In this document: positions 1 to 13,700 of the stretch, in pieces
How positions within the stretch are numbered: the first letter of the stretch is position 1
Layout of the letters: each line of letters begins with the position of its first letter
Assembly: GCF_036711975.1 (NCBI RefSeq)
Contig: NC_091968.1
Coordinates: forward strand, 1,736,001 to 1,800,000
Direction: 5' to 3'
Length of the DNA stretch: 64,000 nucleotides
DNA from: Onthophagus taurus
Lineage: Eukaryota > Arthropoda > Insecta > Coleoptera > Scarabaeidae
The notes under the pieces: generated by a model
Told to the model about the DNA's origin: nothing
Databases searched by the model: none
The model's input: only the letters and a program-made list of their open reading frames with translations
Made by a program: the position numbers and the translations under genes

Positions 1-46
1 AACAAAACTACAAAAACAAATAATAACGTTAACAAAATATTAATAA

Positions 47-835
47 TCATAATAAATATTGAAAATGCCGCCCCTCAGCAGCGACGCACGATTCTACCCT
101 TCGCCTCATTGAATTTCGTATTCTTTCAAATATTCCTGGTGTATTCCTAACAGTTTCACATGATGCGATGATACGATTCCGTAAATCTTTAATATTTTCA
201 ACAGGAGTTGAGTAAACCAGGGTTTTAAGAAAACTCCAAATACAGAAATCTAATGGATTTAATTCCGGAGATCTGGCTGGCCAATTCTGAGGACCACCGC
301 TGCCTATCCAACGTTTTGTATAAACTTCGTCTACGTAGCGACGAGCGTTAATACTAAAATGCGCATGTACCATAATTCTCGCTTGATTTCTATCGAAACG
401 TCATCAAGAAGCAGGGGCAACTCCTCTTCGAGGAAATTACAGTATGCGTCTCCATTTAATCTCATTGGAAAAAAATATGGTCCAATTAAATAATTGTCAA
501 TGACACCAAGCCATACATTTAATGAAAATTGGTGTTGAAAATTGGATTCAACAATTTTATGTGGATTTTCTTCAGCCCATATGTGATTATTATGAAAATT
601 TCTGATGGATTCTTTTGAAAAGTTACAAAATCAGTAAATAAAATACGACATAAAATCTGCGGGGTTTGTGTAACTATTTGAAGAATCCATTGGCAAAAAA
701 TGCATTGGCGCTTGAACACGTTGCAGATGACAAGGATACAAAAGTTCTTCCTCTAGTACTACATTATGTACTTCTCGTGAACGTCCGCAATCGACAATTC
801 TTCTTGAAAAAAATGTTGCATATTGAATCTCTCTA
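47..835 (-). pseudogene. DD41D mariner (rosa-like) transposase remnant, copy 1
   Basis: Decayed transposase of the IS630/Tc1/mariner superfamily, read right to left. The C-terminal third (373-47) is open and carries the third catalytic aspartate in SPELNPLDFC. The first catalytic region (ILFTD) and the FHNNHIWAEENPH block are recognisable around 560-660, and an HLQRVQ block around 720-750. The HDGAPAH motif that should carry the second aspartate is broken by a small deletion near 365-380, so the reading frame shifts there. Aligned with the second copy at 56.1-58.2 kb, the spacing from the second to the third aspartate gives 41 intervening residues, the rosa-type DD41D signature. The gene is dead. 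Confidence 0.75.
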
Positions 836-840
836 TTTAA

Positions 841-1400
841 ATTAATTTTTTAAATAGAAAAATGTAGACGCATTAAAAAGTTCTGATGTGAAGTGATGTG
901 ATAATTACAATTACATAATTACAACATCAAGTTATTATTTATATTAATAATATTACTTCTTTTATGAAGCTTTTTCATTGAGAAAAATTAACAACATTAA
1001 TTTGTATGTTTAGACTGGTTTTGACTTGATAATAATATATGTTTATTTATTTATCGTTTTTTATGGTAACCGGAAAATCCGTTTTGACCAAAAAGTTATA
1101 TGAAAGACCCCCCTTAATTTTCATTGAAAAATCACCCCTTCAAATTTAGATAACCTGTATATCTTGGTATGTATCAACTTTGGTTGGTACCTCGAAGTAT
1201 CTCGAATTATTGGAGGGTACATTGCCATTTAAGGAACTTTAAGTGTTATTCGTTGCTCATTTGTTTTCTGAAATAAAAACAATTGAATACTGCCTTATTA
1301 TGGCAAATAAAATATTAAACAACTTTTGTATAAAATGTTTATACAAGATATATACTATGTTCCATACATAATGGGCACCTATATATACTATATTCCATAC
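841..1400. other. AT-rich gene-free stretch
   Basis: No coding sequence recognised. It probably includes the 5' end of the mariner copy to its left. A 33-bp near-duplicate (ending ATACATAATGGGC) occurs twice in tandem at about 1346-1410. Confidence 0.4.
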
Positions 1401-1640
1401 ATAATGGGCCATAGAAACCAGGGCGTACCTACCTACATACCTAGTTTGTCCCACATAAAATGCAACATGTCAATATAATTTAACATTACAGTAAAACCTC
1501 AACATATTATAGCTTAACAAAAATATACAACAATCTAGCGCTGAATAACAAATAAAACTAGACTAACACTAGCACTAGAACTAGAAACATTCCATTTAGC
1601 TGTGCGTCTCTTAACCACTTAAGCGTTTCATTTTTGTAAG
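1400..1640 (+). repeat. Dispersed repeat, left copy (inverted partner at 61590-61830)
   Basis: Runs from AGAAACCAGGGCGTACCTA through CAACATGTCAAT and a pogo/Tigger-like motif CAGTAAAACCTC (1491-1502), then GCGCTGAATAACAAATAAAA and into a half copy of the CTAG-rich palindromic repeat with a degenerate core (TTTAGCTGTGCGTCTCTT). The same order of blocks is found on the opposite strand at 61590-61830, so both ends of the window carry the same repeat in opposite orientation. Confidence 0.75.
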
Positions 1641-1770
1641 AAAAGGTGTTTAAAATCTGTCAGTTTGTTTTATTTTATTTTCTCTTTAAGTCTTAAAAAT
1701 TAGTAAGGAATCTGAAATTAAGTAAAAAACAAGAAATGAAATGATTTAATTTTAAAATAGTTAAATTTAT

Positions 1771-3110
1771 TCAATAAGAAATTTGGGTATGACATATTTT
1801 AAAACATTCAATGCACAATCCTACTTTATAAACGTATTGGAGAGAGTTTTTCTTCAACTTTTCCATATTTTTCCATAAATTTTTTGAATTTCCAAACATG
1901 ATTTTAGAGCTTTCTGTTTTGTATATACCAAAAGAATTCCAAATTGTCTGATGAAGAAGGTGTTGAAACATTTTATAATTATATTTCTTTCCGCGCATTT
2001 TGATAATAGGATAACTTGTTGTACTAGAATTGTTGTAATCATTGATAAATTTTGGATTTTTTTTAGAATCTTGCCTTTTTTCAACTTCTGCCTTCATCAT
2101 TTCTGTATTCTAAATTGTTGATAAGAAGCCAACGTCCTTTATGTCGGTTCCATTTCATAACACATACTTTTCCTGTCTGGTATGCCAGTATTTCTCCTTT
2201 TTTCAACTTTTTATTTTGCAGATTTTTCGACATATCTTTTCTATTCAATTTCATAGTACCAAATATATCGATTTTGAAATGCAAAAGAATATCTGCACGT
2301 GTCGGGGAAGTATAAAAATTGTCAATGGTGTCCCAAATACAAAGTTAGTCTCATCAAAGACATAACAATGTGTTTCCATTCTCTGGTCTTTATAATTATT
2401 ATCAATTATTGTTCCCTTTCCTTTGTAAATGATGAATGGCAAACATTCGGATTCCTCTTTTTAGAGGTATATAGTAGATAGTCTATTGTTACATCTCTTT
2501 TGAGTGTAATCGCAGAAGAAAATTTTTTATTTAGATGTTTAATGACAGGCCATAATTTATTTAGTTTCGGATATGGGTGCGTTTCTGCATTATATCTTAC
2601 ATTGTTTGTAAAATGTATACAATTCTTCAATAAACTAAAACGTCTACAGGACATAACTTTTGCGAAAAATGGTGTTTCAATCAAATCATTCTTCGACCAG
2701 TACCATTCGCATTTTGATTTATTTACAATACCTTGCAAAATTTAAATAGCAGAAAAAAACATCAATTCTCCATAATTTGTCGGTTTCCACTTCTTCATAC
2801 GTGAAAATCTTCTCGAAATTCCAGTACCACATTAAACTGCATATCTCTTAGTCTCTGTTATAATTATGTCCAGGATTTCCGTATTCCAAAAAATTCAAAA
2901 TAACGTAAAATTAATTCCTCAGCGTCATCGTCAAATTAGAAATTTACACCAGCTGTGTCGCTAAAAGAAAACCTTGGCGAACAAGGTTTCTCTGAATTTA
3001 ACGACATTTTCGTTCTTTAAATCAGAATCATAAGATCATGATTCTGAAAAATCACTTTCACTCTCTGATTCGCTTATCAACATTTCCTCATCACTTTCTA
3101 ATATTATTGA
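1771..3110 (-). pseudogene. piggyBac-type transposase, frameshifted remnant
   Basis: Successive fragments in different frames match the order of a piggyBac transposase. There is an acidic serine/glutamate-rich N-terminus (3110-3020), then the DDE-domain block with YWSKNDLIETPFFAKVMS and RFSLLKNCIHF (2738-2406). Next comes a lysine-rich KKLKKGEILAYQTGKV block (2284-2081), then a region ending in HLLHQTIWNSFGIYKT (2100-1771), which corresponds to the conserved block before the C-terminal Cys-rich domain. Several stops and frameshifts separate the pieces. No TTAA-flanked terminal repeats were identified for this copy. Confidence 0.7.
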
Positions 3111-3354
3111 CTAAAACAAACATACAATTGACTAAAACAAACATCAACAAAAGATAGCATAAAAACGGTTATAATAAGAAGTTTTACTCTAAAATGAATA
3201 TTATCTATTTTACTTATATTTAAAATGTAGTGGTAAATCCACCATCAAAGTGCAAATAAGATGAACAATGTTCGTAAAAATATCTCCATGTAAGCCGAAA
3301 AGTAATTGCCCGAACGAGATTCGGGCATCTCGCTATAAACGCAAACTTCGTGCT

Positions 3355-4145
3355 AATATACTTTCTAGTTCTAGGTCTAGTGTTAGTTCTAATTTTACAC
3401 TATCACTAGAACTAACACAAGACCTAGAACTAGAATCATTCGGGTTTAGCCGTCTTGAGAGACGTGCGGCTAAACCAGAATGTTTCTAGTTCTCGGTCTA
3501 GTGTTAGTTCTAGTTTTGCACTAACACTGTCTCTACAACTTATACAAGACCTAGAACTGAAATCATTTGAGTTTAGACGTCTTGAAAGACCTGTGGCTAA
3601 ATCCGAATATTTCTAGTTCTAGGTCTAGTGTTAGTTCTTGTTTTACACTAGCTCTAACACAAGAACTAACACAAGACCTAGAACTCAAATCATTTGAGTT
3701 TAGCCGTTTTGAGAGACGTGCCGCTAAATCCGAATGTTTCTAGTTCTAGGTCAAATGTTAGTTCTAGTGACAGTGTAGCGCTAGTTACCATTAGATATCA
3801 TTATTTTGTATATTTTTATGGAACTAAAACTAGAGCTAACACTAGACCTAGAACTAGAAAGTTTCAAGTTTAGCCGTTCGTCTGAAGACGGCTAAACCCG
3901 AAACTTTCTAGTTCTAGGTCTAGTTTTACACTATCACTAAAACTAACACAAGAATTAGAACTAGAGTCATTCGAGTTTAGCCATCTTGAGAGACGTGCGG
4001 CTAAATCCGAATGTTTCTAGTTCTAGGTCTACTTTTAATTTTAGTTTTAACTAACACTAGATCGAGACATTCCAGAAACATTCGGGTTTAATCGTGCGTC
4101 TCTTAAGACAGCCAAAAACTCGAAACTTTCTAGGTCTAGTGTTAG
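3355..4145. repeat. CTAG-rich palindromic repeat array, block 1 (about six cores)
   Basis: Alternating arms built from CTAG-containing words (CTAGAACTAACACTAGACC and its complement) and a hairpin core of the form GGGTTTAGCCG...CGGCTAAACCC with an inner CGTCT/AGACG stem. About six cores occur here, near 3425-3480, 3568-3608, 3692-3740, 3868-3905, 3970-4015 and 4080-4125, differing by a few substitutions. The whole stretch can fold on itself many times. The same family recurs at 22.6, 24.4, 26.7, 28.0-28.5, 42.6-43.1, 58.6 and 60.4-61.3 kb. Confidence 0.85.
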
Positions 4146-4318
4146 TGGATTATCGTAAGAACGTCACTTTTTTTCTTTTGCAAAACTATCCAATACCTGT
4201 ATTATTAGGCTATGTTGCATTTTATTTGTGATAGTGCAAGTGCATAGTAGTTTCATAATTATAGTTATTGCATTCATATATTGCGAGTTTATATAATGTT
4301 GAAATTTTTTGTAATTAG

Positions 4319-4789
4319 GTGTCCTTCTTCACTACGACGACGCGACATTAAAAGATTTATATTTCCTCGACCCACAATGGCTTTGCGATATGCTCGCGCA
4401 CGTTGTAACAATTCGCGAAATAAATCCTTTCGCCCGAACGGGAATAATGAAATTAGAAGACCTCAAACACATTTTCAAAGCGAGCAGTATCGGGCCGATG
4501 GACACCAGGGGTTACATTGTGAATTTATTAAATAAATTCGAAGTGGCTTTAACGTGGGACTCCAGAACTTTATTAATACCCTCATTATTACCATCGGAAG
4601 AAGATATTTATTTAGCCCAATTATATCCGGGACAATTTCATCCGATGGTTAAAGTTAAGGTTCCGTTACGATCGAGAGGATGGGCGATTAGAAATAAAAA
4701 AATTTCGGTTTCACCAAAAAGCGTTTTGTATCGAGATAATAGCATGGCTAAGTTTCAAATGAGTTTACCATCATCGAGCTCAAATAATG
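4319..4789 (+). CDS. Lrrk: Lrrk exon a: COR domain, N-terminal half
   Basis: The acceptor is ATTAG at 4314-4318. The reading frame is open from GVLLHYDD (4318 phase) through LYFLDPQWLCDMLAHVV, the conserved start of the COR domain. The donor is GTAAAT at 4790; reading on past it gives an early stop. The exon ends after one base of a glutamate codon. Confidence 0.9.
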
Positions 4790-7700
4790 GTAAATTAAAT
4801 GATTTATAATTAGTTTTTAATTAATTTAAATTATTTTTTTAGAAGAATTACAAGATGAATCAAACGATTTATACCAAATCACGAATTCCCCATCAAATAA
4901 ATCAATAACTCGTTTACTTTTGATGTCGTATTTTCCATCAGGGTTTTGGTCAAGATTAATGTCGAGAATTCTCGCTGATGATTCAATCGTTGATATAATA
5001 AGATCGTTTTTTATTCTACCAAAAGATGTCGTTCAAGATCTTGAATTGTTGAAGTTATTAGATTTAAAAGCGGAGTGGGTTTTGTGGCAAACTGGGTTGC
5101 AATTAAAATATGGTGATATAACCTTATTTAGGATGAGGGAAGTTCTAAATAGTTCGGCGACTTGTTATCGCCAAATGAAATTTAAATTAAAACAAGAAGG
5201 GCAGTGGTGCGATGTTGATTTGCAAAATTCTTCCATTTTAGAAATATATTTCCCCGTTGATTCATTGATAATTAAATCGTTAAAATGTGATAAAAAAGAT
5301 TTAATTATTGACTGTACCCCGGAATCAACAGCGCAACTTTTAGCTTTAGCTGTTGATCATATTGATATTCTCTTAGAAGATTGGTACCCAACGTTAGGAA
5401 CGAGATTTGTTCATACATCAGAAGGAAAATTTTTAGTTACACGTTTAATACCCTGCCCAACATGTTTATCAAACTCAAATGAAATGGAGCAACAATTGGC
5501 GCATTTTCCCGGTGATCCTGGTAAACATTTATTGGAACCACCGTTTAATCAGGATGAAATTGACGCGAATTTCTATCGGATCCGAAAATCTCAAGAGAGT
5601 TACACTTCCGAATGTGATAGCGGCGTTGGGCCGGATTCAGCCGGATCGAGTCGTATGCCTTCCGTGGAAGGTCACCCCGCTTTAAATTCGGATGAAAATA
5701 AGGATGTTCAACATGTTTTTTATAGTTGGATGGTTGAAGAATGTATTTTGGCTGCTTATGGTAGCAAAAATGTTGAATGCCCGAATCATGGTGATGTTCA
5801 TTTAGCGAAAATTGCTCCAGATACGGTAAATAAATAAAGATTTTAATGTTATTAATTATTAAAATAAGTTATTTAATAACAATTATATTTTAATGAAATG
5901 ACTGAACACGTTGATTGAATGAATTTTGAATGAATGAATTTGAATTAATGATTGTTATAAATAATAGTAGTAATGATTTTATATAGAAACATAATCTTGT
6001 TATTACATGTCGTGTGCACAACATGTATAGGGTGGTTCAAATTCGATGTCCAAATAGGCTATCTCGGAAACTATAAGAGTTAGAAAAAAAGTAGCTTACA
6101 TGTCATGATCTCGTTTTTCGAGGAACTGCTAATGCCAAAAACCTCAAAGCGCTATCGTCTTTTGTTTTTCCCCTAGAGGCCAAAATTGAAAATATCGTAA
6201 AACCAGCAAGTACAATTATCTTGGTTATTATTATAAGTGGAGTATTATAGTTAAGACATTATATGGACACTTTTTTTACAGAGAATTTGATGACGTTGTC
6301 AAAAAAAATTTTTCGGTTTTAGATTTTGGGATATTATGACAATTTTCGTTTTTTTAAATGGAAACAACCACTGATTATTCGCTTATTAAATTCGTTATTT
6401 TTTTCTGATTACAAAAATATAAGGCTAGATAGGTCTATTTCTTATTGTTTTAAAATAAAGCTAAAAATAAACTTTTTTTTCGTGTCGCCAAAGAAATTAA
6501 ATTTACAGTTTCCTGTAAATTACGGTACAATAACTAAAAATTTATATAAAATTTACTTTATTTTTTAATATGTAACATTCTAACGTGTTAAACTTTTCGT
6601 AATTTTCGTAATCCATCTTAAAAAAACAGGATTTTTAATTTGACACTTCAGAAAATTTTTCTATACAAACAAATGTTGCTATGTTAATTTGAATTTAAAA
6701 AAATAAACTCCCTAGATTTGCAAAGTACCGCGGTTTGACGCCATTTTGGCTCGAAAGTCAAGCGGGAAATTTAAAACTACAAACCAAAACATTACGCCAA
6801 ATTTCCTTTCTTTTTTTCTCGTGGTACTCTGAAGAGTCGAAAGTCCTTTTTACTGTCATTTTTGCAACTCCAAAGGCAACAAGACGGCAATATTTTTGTA
6901 AATAAGTGGTGAGATGCAGTGACAAGCTGTCATACAGCCATTTTGGCTCGAAAACAGGCTTCATGAACCGCGGTACTTTGTAAATTAAAGATAAAAAAAT
7001 ATATATGAGCGCCATCTATCAATTATTTATTAAGTCATTTAATAATATTAAATATTAATAAAAAATGTGAAATAATGCAATCTATTCCAACTTTTGTGTA
7101 AAACAAATATAAATTAAATAGTTGAACAAATGCATTTGTTTCAAATATCAGAAATATATTTTTTTAATTTTTAATTATAATTTACAGGAAACTGTAAATA
7201 ACGATACTAAAAAAAGTTTATTTTTAGCTTTATTCTAAAACAATAAGAAATAGACCTGTCAAACCCTACATTTTTGTAATCAAAAAAACATAACGAATGT
7301 AATAAACGAATAATCAGTGGTTGTTTCCATTTAAAAAAATGAAAATTGTCATGATATCTCAAAATCTAAAATCGAAAAATTTTTTTGACTACGTCATGAA
7401 ATTCTCTGTAAGAAAGTGTCCATATAATGTCTTAGTTATAATTCTGGTTATAATACTCCACCTATAATTATTAGCCAAGATAATTGCACTTGTTGGTTTT
7501 ACGATATTTTCAATTTTGGCCTCTAGAGTGAATAAATAACCTGAGCGAATATTAGCTCATTATATATGAGTAGAATATATATGAGTAGAGTTAAATACTT
7601 TGTCCACAACTACTATTGAAATTGATTCCATAAATTTATTTTTTTAAATAAATTTTTGAGTAAATTTTAAACGTCAATTTGACACTAATTCAATTTTACC

Positions 7701-10700
7701 AACTGTAACCAACTTCACTACAATTTGTCAAAATTAAATGTCAACTTTATGAAACGTAATGTTTCTTTTACAAAAGAATAATAAAATTAATTTATGCTTA
7801 AATCATACGAAAAAAGGAATTTATTTAAGTTTTTTTAATGTCAAACCTTTAGAAAGTATTAAAAAATTAAATTAAATTGACGTTTTTTGAAATTTTGACA
7901 TTTCAAATAATTATTATTACCCTGTCAAGTTGATTAAATAATGACATTAATGACTATTCATCGCTATTATTTGTGAAAAATGACTACCCTTTTCTTTTAG
8001 AAAACTCATTTATAAGGTAGTTGTGGACAAAATATACAGGTTGCAGATTATGTTTAGTTTTAAAGAAACTTTGACCCGCTATATCTCGTTAAGGAGGCAT
8101 TTGCGACCCATGTATATTAAGACTTTTTGGGATTTTTGATGTATTACCTGCCCTAGAAGTCTGTCAGCGGTTTTTTGAATCACCCTGTATTATATCTTAT
8201 CTATGGCAATAATAGTTAAAAGTTCTTGACAAGTTAACATCAGATTTTAACCCTTTGTGTCCCGACGGTACTTTAAAGTACCGGTAGTTTTAAACACTCA
8301 TTTTAAACCGTAGTCATCTATTCGACGCATATAGAGCTGTCGGTACTTTCTACTATATAAGAAAGAATCTGTATAAAAAATGACACAATCCGCACTGTAG
8401 GGTTTTTAGATATATTTAAACTTATTCGTCCAGATGTGAGATTAGAAGTTTAGTGAAACGTGGTGTTGTTGAATTTTGTTGTTCAAAAAGGTATCTCTTT
8501 AATAAATGGTTATTAGGTGTGATTATTACAGATCATTTTAAGAAGAAAGCATTAAGCTTTAATTTAAAATAAGTCTTATTCCTTAATTTCAATAAATACC
8601 GCTTCCAGGAATTTTTAAATTAGCTTCTTTTTTGACAGTTTTAGTTTATACGAAAATGTAAGTTTTGTTTCAACATTTTTTTTCTTAATATTTTTACAAT
8701 CCAACCCAACAATTATTATATATCATTTTAAAGAGAAAGGTTTGAACTTTAATTTAGAACAAGTCTTATTCCTTAATTTCAATAAATACGGCTTTCAGGA
8801 ATTTTTAATTTATCATCTTTTTTGACAGTTTTAGCCTATACGAAAATGTAGTTGTTTTATTTCAACATCTCTTTTTCAATATTTTTCCAATCCAACCCCA
8901 CAATTATTATACATTGTTTTAAAGAGAAAGCTTTGAGCTTTAATTTAGAACAAGTCTCATTCCTTAATTTCAGTAAATACAGCTTCCAGGAATTTTTAAA
9001 TTAGCTTCTTTTTTGATAGTTTTAGGTTATACGAAAATGTAAGTTTTGTTTCAACATTTTTTTTCTTAATATTTTTCCAATCCAACCCAACAATTATTAT
9101 ACATCATTTTAAAGAGAAAGCTTTGAGCTTAAATTTAGAACAAGTCTCGTTCCTTAATTTCAATAAATACGGCTGCCAAGAATTTTTAATTTATAATCTT
9201 TTTTGACACTTCTAGGTTATACAAAAATGTAAGTCTTGTTTCCACATTTTTTTTTAAATATTTTTCCAATCCACCCCAACGATTATTACATATCGATTTA
9301 AACAGAAAGCTTTAAGCTTCAATTTAAAATAAGTTTTATTTCTTAATTTCAATAAACGCGGTTGCCAAAAAATTTTGAATTAGCATCTTTTGTGACACTT
9401 AGATTATGTGAAAATGTTAGTTTTTGCTCAATATGTTTTTTCTCAATATTCTATCAGATTTTCGTCGTTCTGTAGCTGCAGGTCTGATAAATAAATATTC
9501 AAATTTGCCACGAAAACGCCGTAGAAAGAGGAAGTTGTAAAAATTGTTCTGCCAAAGCTAGACCCCACTCAAACTGCGTACAAGGTTTATTTATGTTGTA
9601 ATGAAAGAAAGAACTGTTTTTCTGAATATCATAATGTGATTTAGCTAAAGCAAGTGTTATTTATTTTCTAAAGTAATAAAAAATGTATTATTTTTATATT
9701 AGTAATAAAAGTTTTTGTATACAGCAACATCACTAAAATATATTTTGATGCTTGACGGTACTCTCAAGTACCATTATCCCCCTGGAATGGGGATTGCATA
9801 TTTTGTTAAAATTGATTCCAAAAGCCTTTACTGAGTGTATTTTGATATCGTTTTAATTCTGTCACAAAGTTTCAAAATTTTTGACTTCTTGGGACACAAA
9901 GGGTTAAATTGTTGTTAGTAGTTCGTCGTGTTGTGATGTTGTTCTGGTGCGATATTTTTGAACTTCCTGGAGATGTGTTAAGGTCGAAGTCAAATTCATT
10001 GATTCCCACACCCTGTCGGCAATAGAAAGAATATCCACAACGTCTTATTTGCTAGAAGCGGGGAGTGCTACAGAAACAACACGAGGTAGTCTCCTTTCCC
10101 ATAACTTCAACAGTAAATTTGGACTAACAGCCTAAAATCCACCGTGGTTAACATTGCTCGATAAAAATCGGGCGGTTTTTGATCTCCCATTTGAGAACCT
10201 AACAGAATATCGTCCAAACGTTTTTCTTCACTCAAAGATAATCTTTCAATTAAATTTTTTTTTTGAGTAAAGAATATGGATTCGTATCTGGAGGATTCTG
10301 AATGAGATCCATAACCACCGTGGTAGGGTGGAGATTATCTCAGTTATCTCATTTGCCCAAAGAACGTTAAATTTAGTTTTCTCATTGCTAATGTTAGCTA
10401 AAGTAAACTGCTCCTCAACTTGTCGAAACCAAATACCGGGATTAGAAGGCCAAAATGGTGATAATTTCAATTTTAAAATATTTTGTAATCAATTCTAACA
10501 ACATAAAAATTCAGAAAAAAGTTTGTTTCAATTTTAAAGTATCTTCTTATTATATGTCAGCATGCTACAGTTATATTTAATTTCTTTTATTCTTTTTTTA
10601 GATATTCGTAGATCTCGGTGATAGATACCTAATAAAACCGGAAAACATCAAAAAAGGGCGCTTATTAGGCAGAGGCGCCTTCGGTTTTGTTTTTAAAGGG

Positions 10701-13700
10701 ACTTGCAAAAATCGTTGTACAAACACCGTAATTGATGTAGCTATGAAAATGCTACAACCCGTCCAACCCGGTCCTAACGCACGTCAATCCGCGATAATCG
10801 CCTATAAAGCGGCCCAAGGAAAATGGGATCGCGACCCCCTTCAATACGCTTGTAAAGCGTATTGCACCGCCCGACAAGAATTAAGCATCCTACTCTCATT
10901 AAGGCACCCAAATATCGTCCCATTCGTTGGGGTTTGCACCAGCCCTTTAGCGTTAGTTTTAGATTTAGCCCCCCAAGGAGCGTTAGATTTGGTTTTAAAA
11001 CATCATAGAAGAAGCGGAGCTAAAGTGGGACCTTACACATTACAAGCGATTATTTTGCAAGTTGCCAAAGCGATAGAGTATTTACATCGACAACATATCA
11101 TTTATCGTGATTTAAAATCGGAGAATGTTTTGGTTTGGGAGATGCCGCCCCCATTTCATGACAACCCCGATTATGAGGTTCACATAAAAGTAGCCGATTA
11201 TGGAATCAGCCGATTAACTTTACCGTCCGGGGCGAAAGGTTTTGGGGGAACCGAAGGATTCATGGCCCCAGAAATCATGCGTTATAATGGGGAAGAAGAG
11301 TATACAGAAAAAGTCGATTGTTTTTCGTTCGGAATGTTTATTTATGAGTTATTAACGTTGCATCAACCGTTTGAGGGGCACGAATCGGTTAAAGAATGCA
11401 TTTTAGAAGGGGGAAGACCGCCGTTGACATATCGAGAAACTTTGTATCCTAGTTATTGTTTGGATTTGATGGTGCTTTGTTGGTCTCAACAGCCGAAAGA
11501 TCGACCATCGGCTAGTCAAATAGTTTCGATTGCTAGCGCACCAGAATTTATTCATTTAAGTGATGTTATGTCTTTGAAACATCAAGCTAATGTTGAAGCT
11601 ACAACAAGTGCCCCAATTACACATATAACAGGTAAAAATTATCTTTTTGAATTAATTTATTGTAAAGTAATAATTTTTTAGATGATGGTTTATCCGGATC
11701 TGAACTTTGGTTAATGTGTGCAAATTCAAGGGTGGATCTTTTATTGGCTGCAGATCGCGGTTGGCTTCAATATCACACAATGACTTTACCAATTAGGCCA
11801 ACGGCGACCTGCACGGTGGGGAATTCGATTTGGATTGGGGATTTTGCAGCCAGAGTGCACGCTTATTCGTGAGTTAATTAAATATTACCCAAATAATAGT
11901 TATTATAGGCTATCTCAGAAATTATAAGAGATACGAAAAAAGTAGGTGCCATATCCCGGTCTCTTTTTCCAAGACTAATCCAATCCCGGAAAGACCAAAC
12001 CTCTATCTTCTTTTGTTTTTAAGTAATAGCCAAAAAGTCAAATTTTGGCGATTTCAAAAAATGCTCATATTTCGTTTATTTTTGAAATTAGAGAAATGGA
12101 GTTAATACATTTCCTCTGTAAACTTGGGTATTTCCTGTTCGCACTATAACTGTTTAGGCAAATAATTTCTTCATTTGTATAAAAAAATATGTAGGCAAAA
12201 ATCAATTTTTCGGTAATTTTGTGATTGATTTATCAAGTTGAAGGTTTCGAACATTATCATGAATTGTTTATAAAATTTTTTGAGTGCATTAACAGGATGA
12301 AAGAACGGCCGAACCCGAAAGACCCACCTTTACAGACGGAAGATGCTAAAAAACCGTTTACAGACGAAGGGTTAAGACACTTTCTTGAATAGAATGTACT
12401 GACGTTGAAAAATTTTAAACATAGCTGATAATTTTTGATATATAACATAAAGTTGTATTTTTTTAAATACAAACTATAGTTGATTATGATGTTACTGAAA
12501 AGAGCATATTTTTAGCTTTTCAATCATGTTCGCACGCATGGTGTATTGGCGGAATATAAGCGTTATTTTTCAATTCTAAAATGTTCATAAAGTTCAAATG
12601 TTTAATTATAGTAGGCGGGGAAAACGCTAAATGCCACTCGCCCCAGGGATCTTTGATAGGAGAACTTGGGCAAGGTTTATAGAACATAAGGTTACCTCAT
12701 TCCCTATGCCTCTGTAGTATCGATTATTACCCCGCAAATTGACGTCACTGGTTCGATACAGTCAGAATAAAAGATAGCCGATACGTGCCTATACTGTGGT
12801 ACAGTCTTGGGTACAGTCTATATAAAATATTTAAACTTCGCATCGTGTTGTGTTGTTCATAGAACCAGCTACGTCACTGACCCACCTTGCCTGTCAGAGG
12901 AGGAGAATCGGTATTGGGTAACCTTATGTTCTATAGACCTTGGAACTTGGGACTGATTATATGTCGAAATTCCACCGTAAGATGGCTTTACCGTCTATAC
13001 TGAAATTATTTAATTAAACTAACAATTTTATTATTAATAGTGGGAATGATGAGAGACAGCAATAACAATTATTACCAGTATCATTCTTTTAATTTAAAAG
13101 GTACAGATTCCAATTCGTGTTATATTTTTAAATTTGCCGCTAACTTCAACTTTTAAAATTATAAAGTTGAAGTTAGTTCAGAATGACAGATGAAAACGTC
13201 ATTTTAAAGTGATTTTTCGGTAAGGGTATAATAAAGTAATAATGGTATGATTAAATAATTAGATTATAACTGACATTATAGCTTTGTCTCAGCTAACGTT
13301 ATAAGTTGTTGGAAGTTCGTCAGATGCAATCTCACATGTCGTATGATGCGATATGTACGGTATTATTTGACAGGTGTAATTGCCATAGGTAATTGCATTT
13401 AAGGGATTCCCAACCAGTCGGAACGTTAATTGGAGCCACATAGTAGCTCCAAACACTTTCCAAGCAGTTATTTTGTGGTTGGAGCTTTTATATACAAACC
13501 CAATCCAACCTGTATTGTAGTGGTTCTGTTCTTAGCTAAATAATTCCAAAATATCCCCAACAGATGGCGCTATTTTCTATGATGCCATTTAGTTACTATA
13601 GCAACGTGAGTTTACTGATCATTTCATTCATGAATTTTTCAAAACGAATTTCCCGCTTAAGAATAAAACGATAAAATTAAATATAAAATACATTGGAGTC

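Noticed and set aside
3355..4145. Regular repeats with hairpins suggesting a CRISPR array
   Set aside because: The spacers are themselves repeats, the period is irregular, there are no cas genes, and the genome is an insect's.
1..4318. Earlier Lrrk exons (ROC or LRR)
   Set aside because: Only transposon and repeat sequence found; no GTPase or LRR motif on the + strand.
12257..12472. Open frame of 71 residues on the - strand
   Set aside because: Its first 20 residues mirror those of the frame at 14374 because both lie in arms of the same inverted repeat; it is not a gene.
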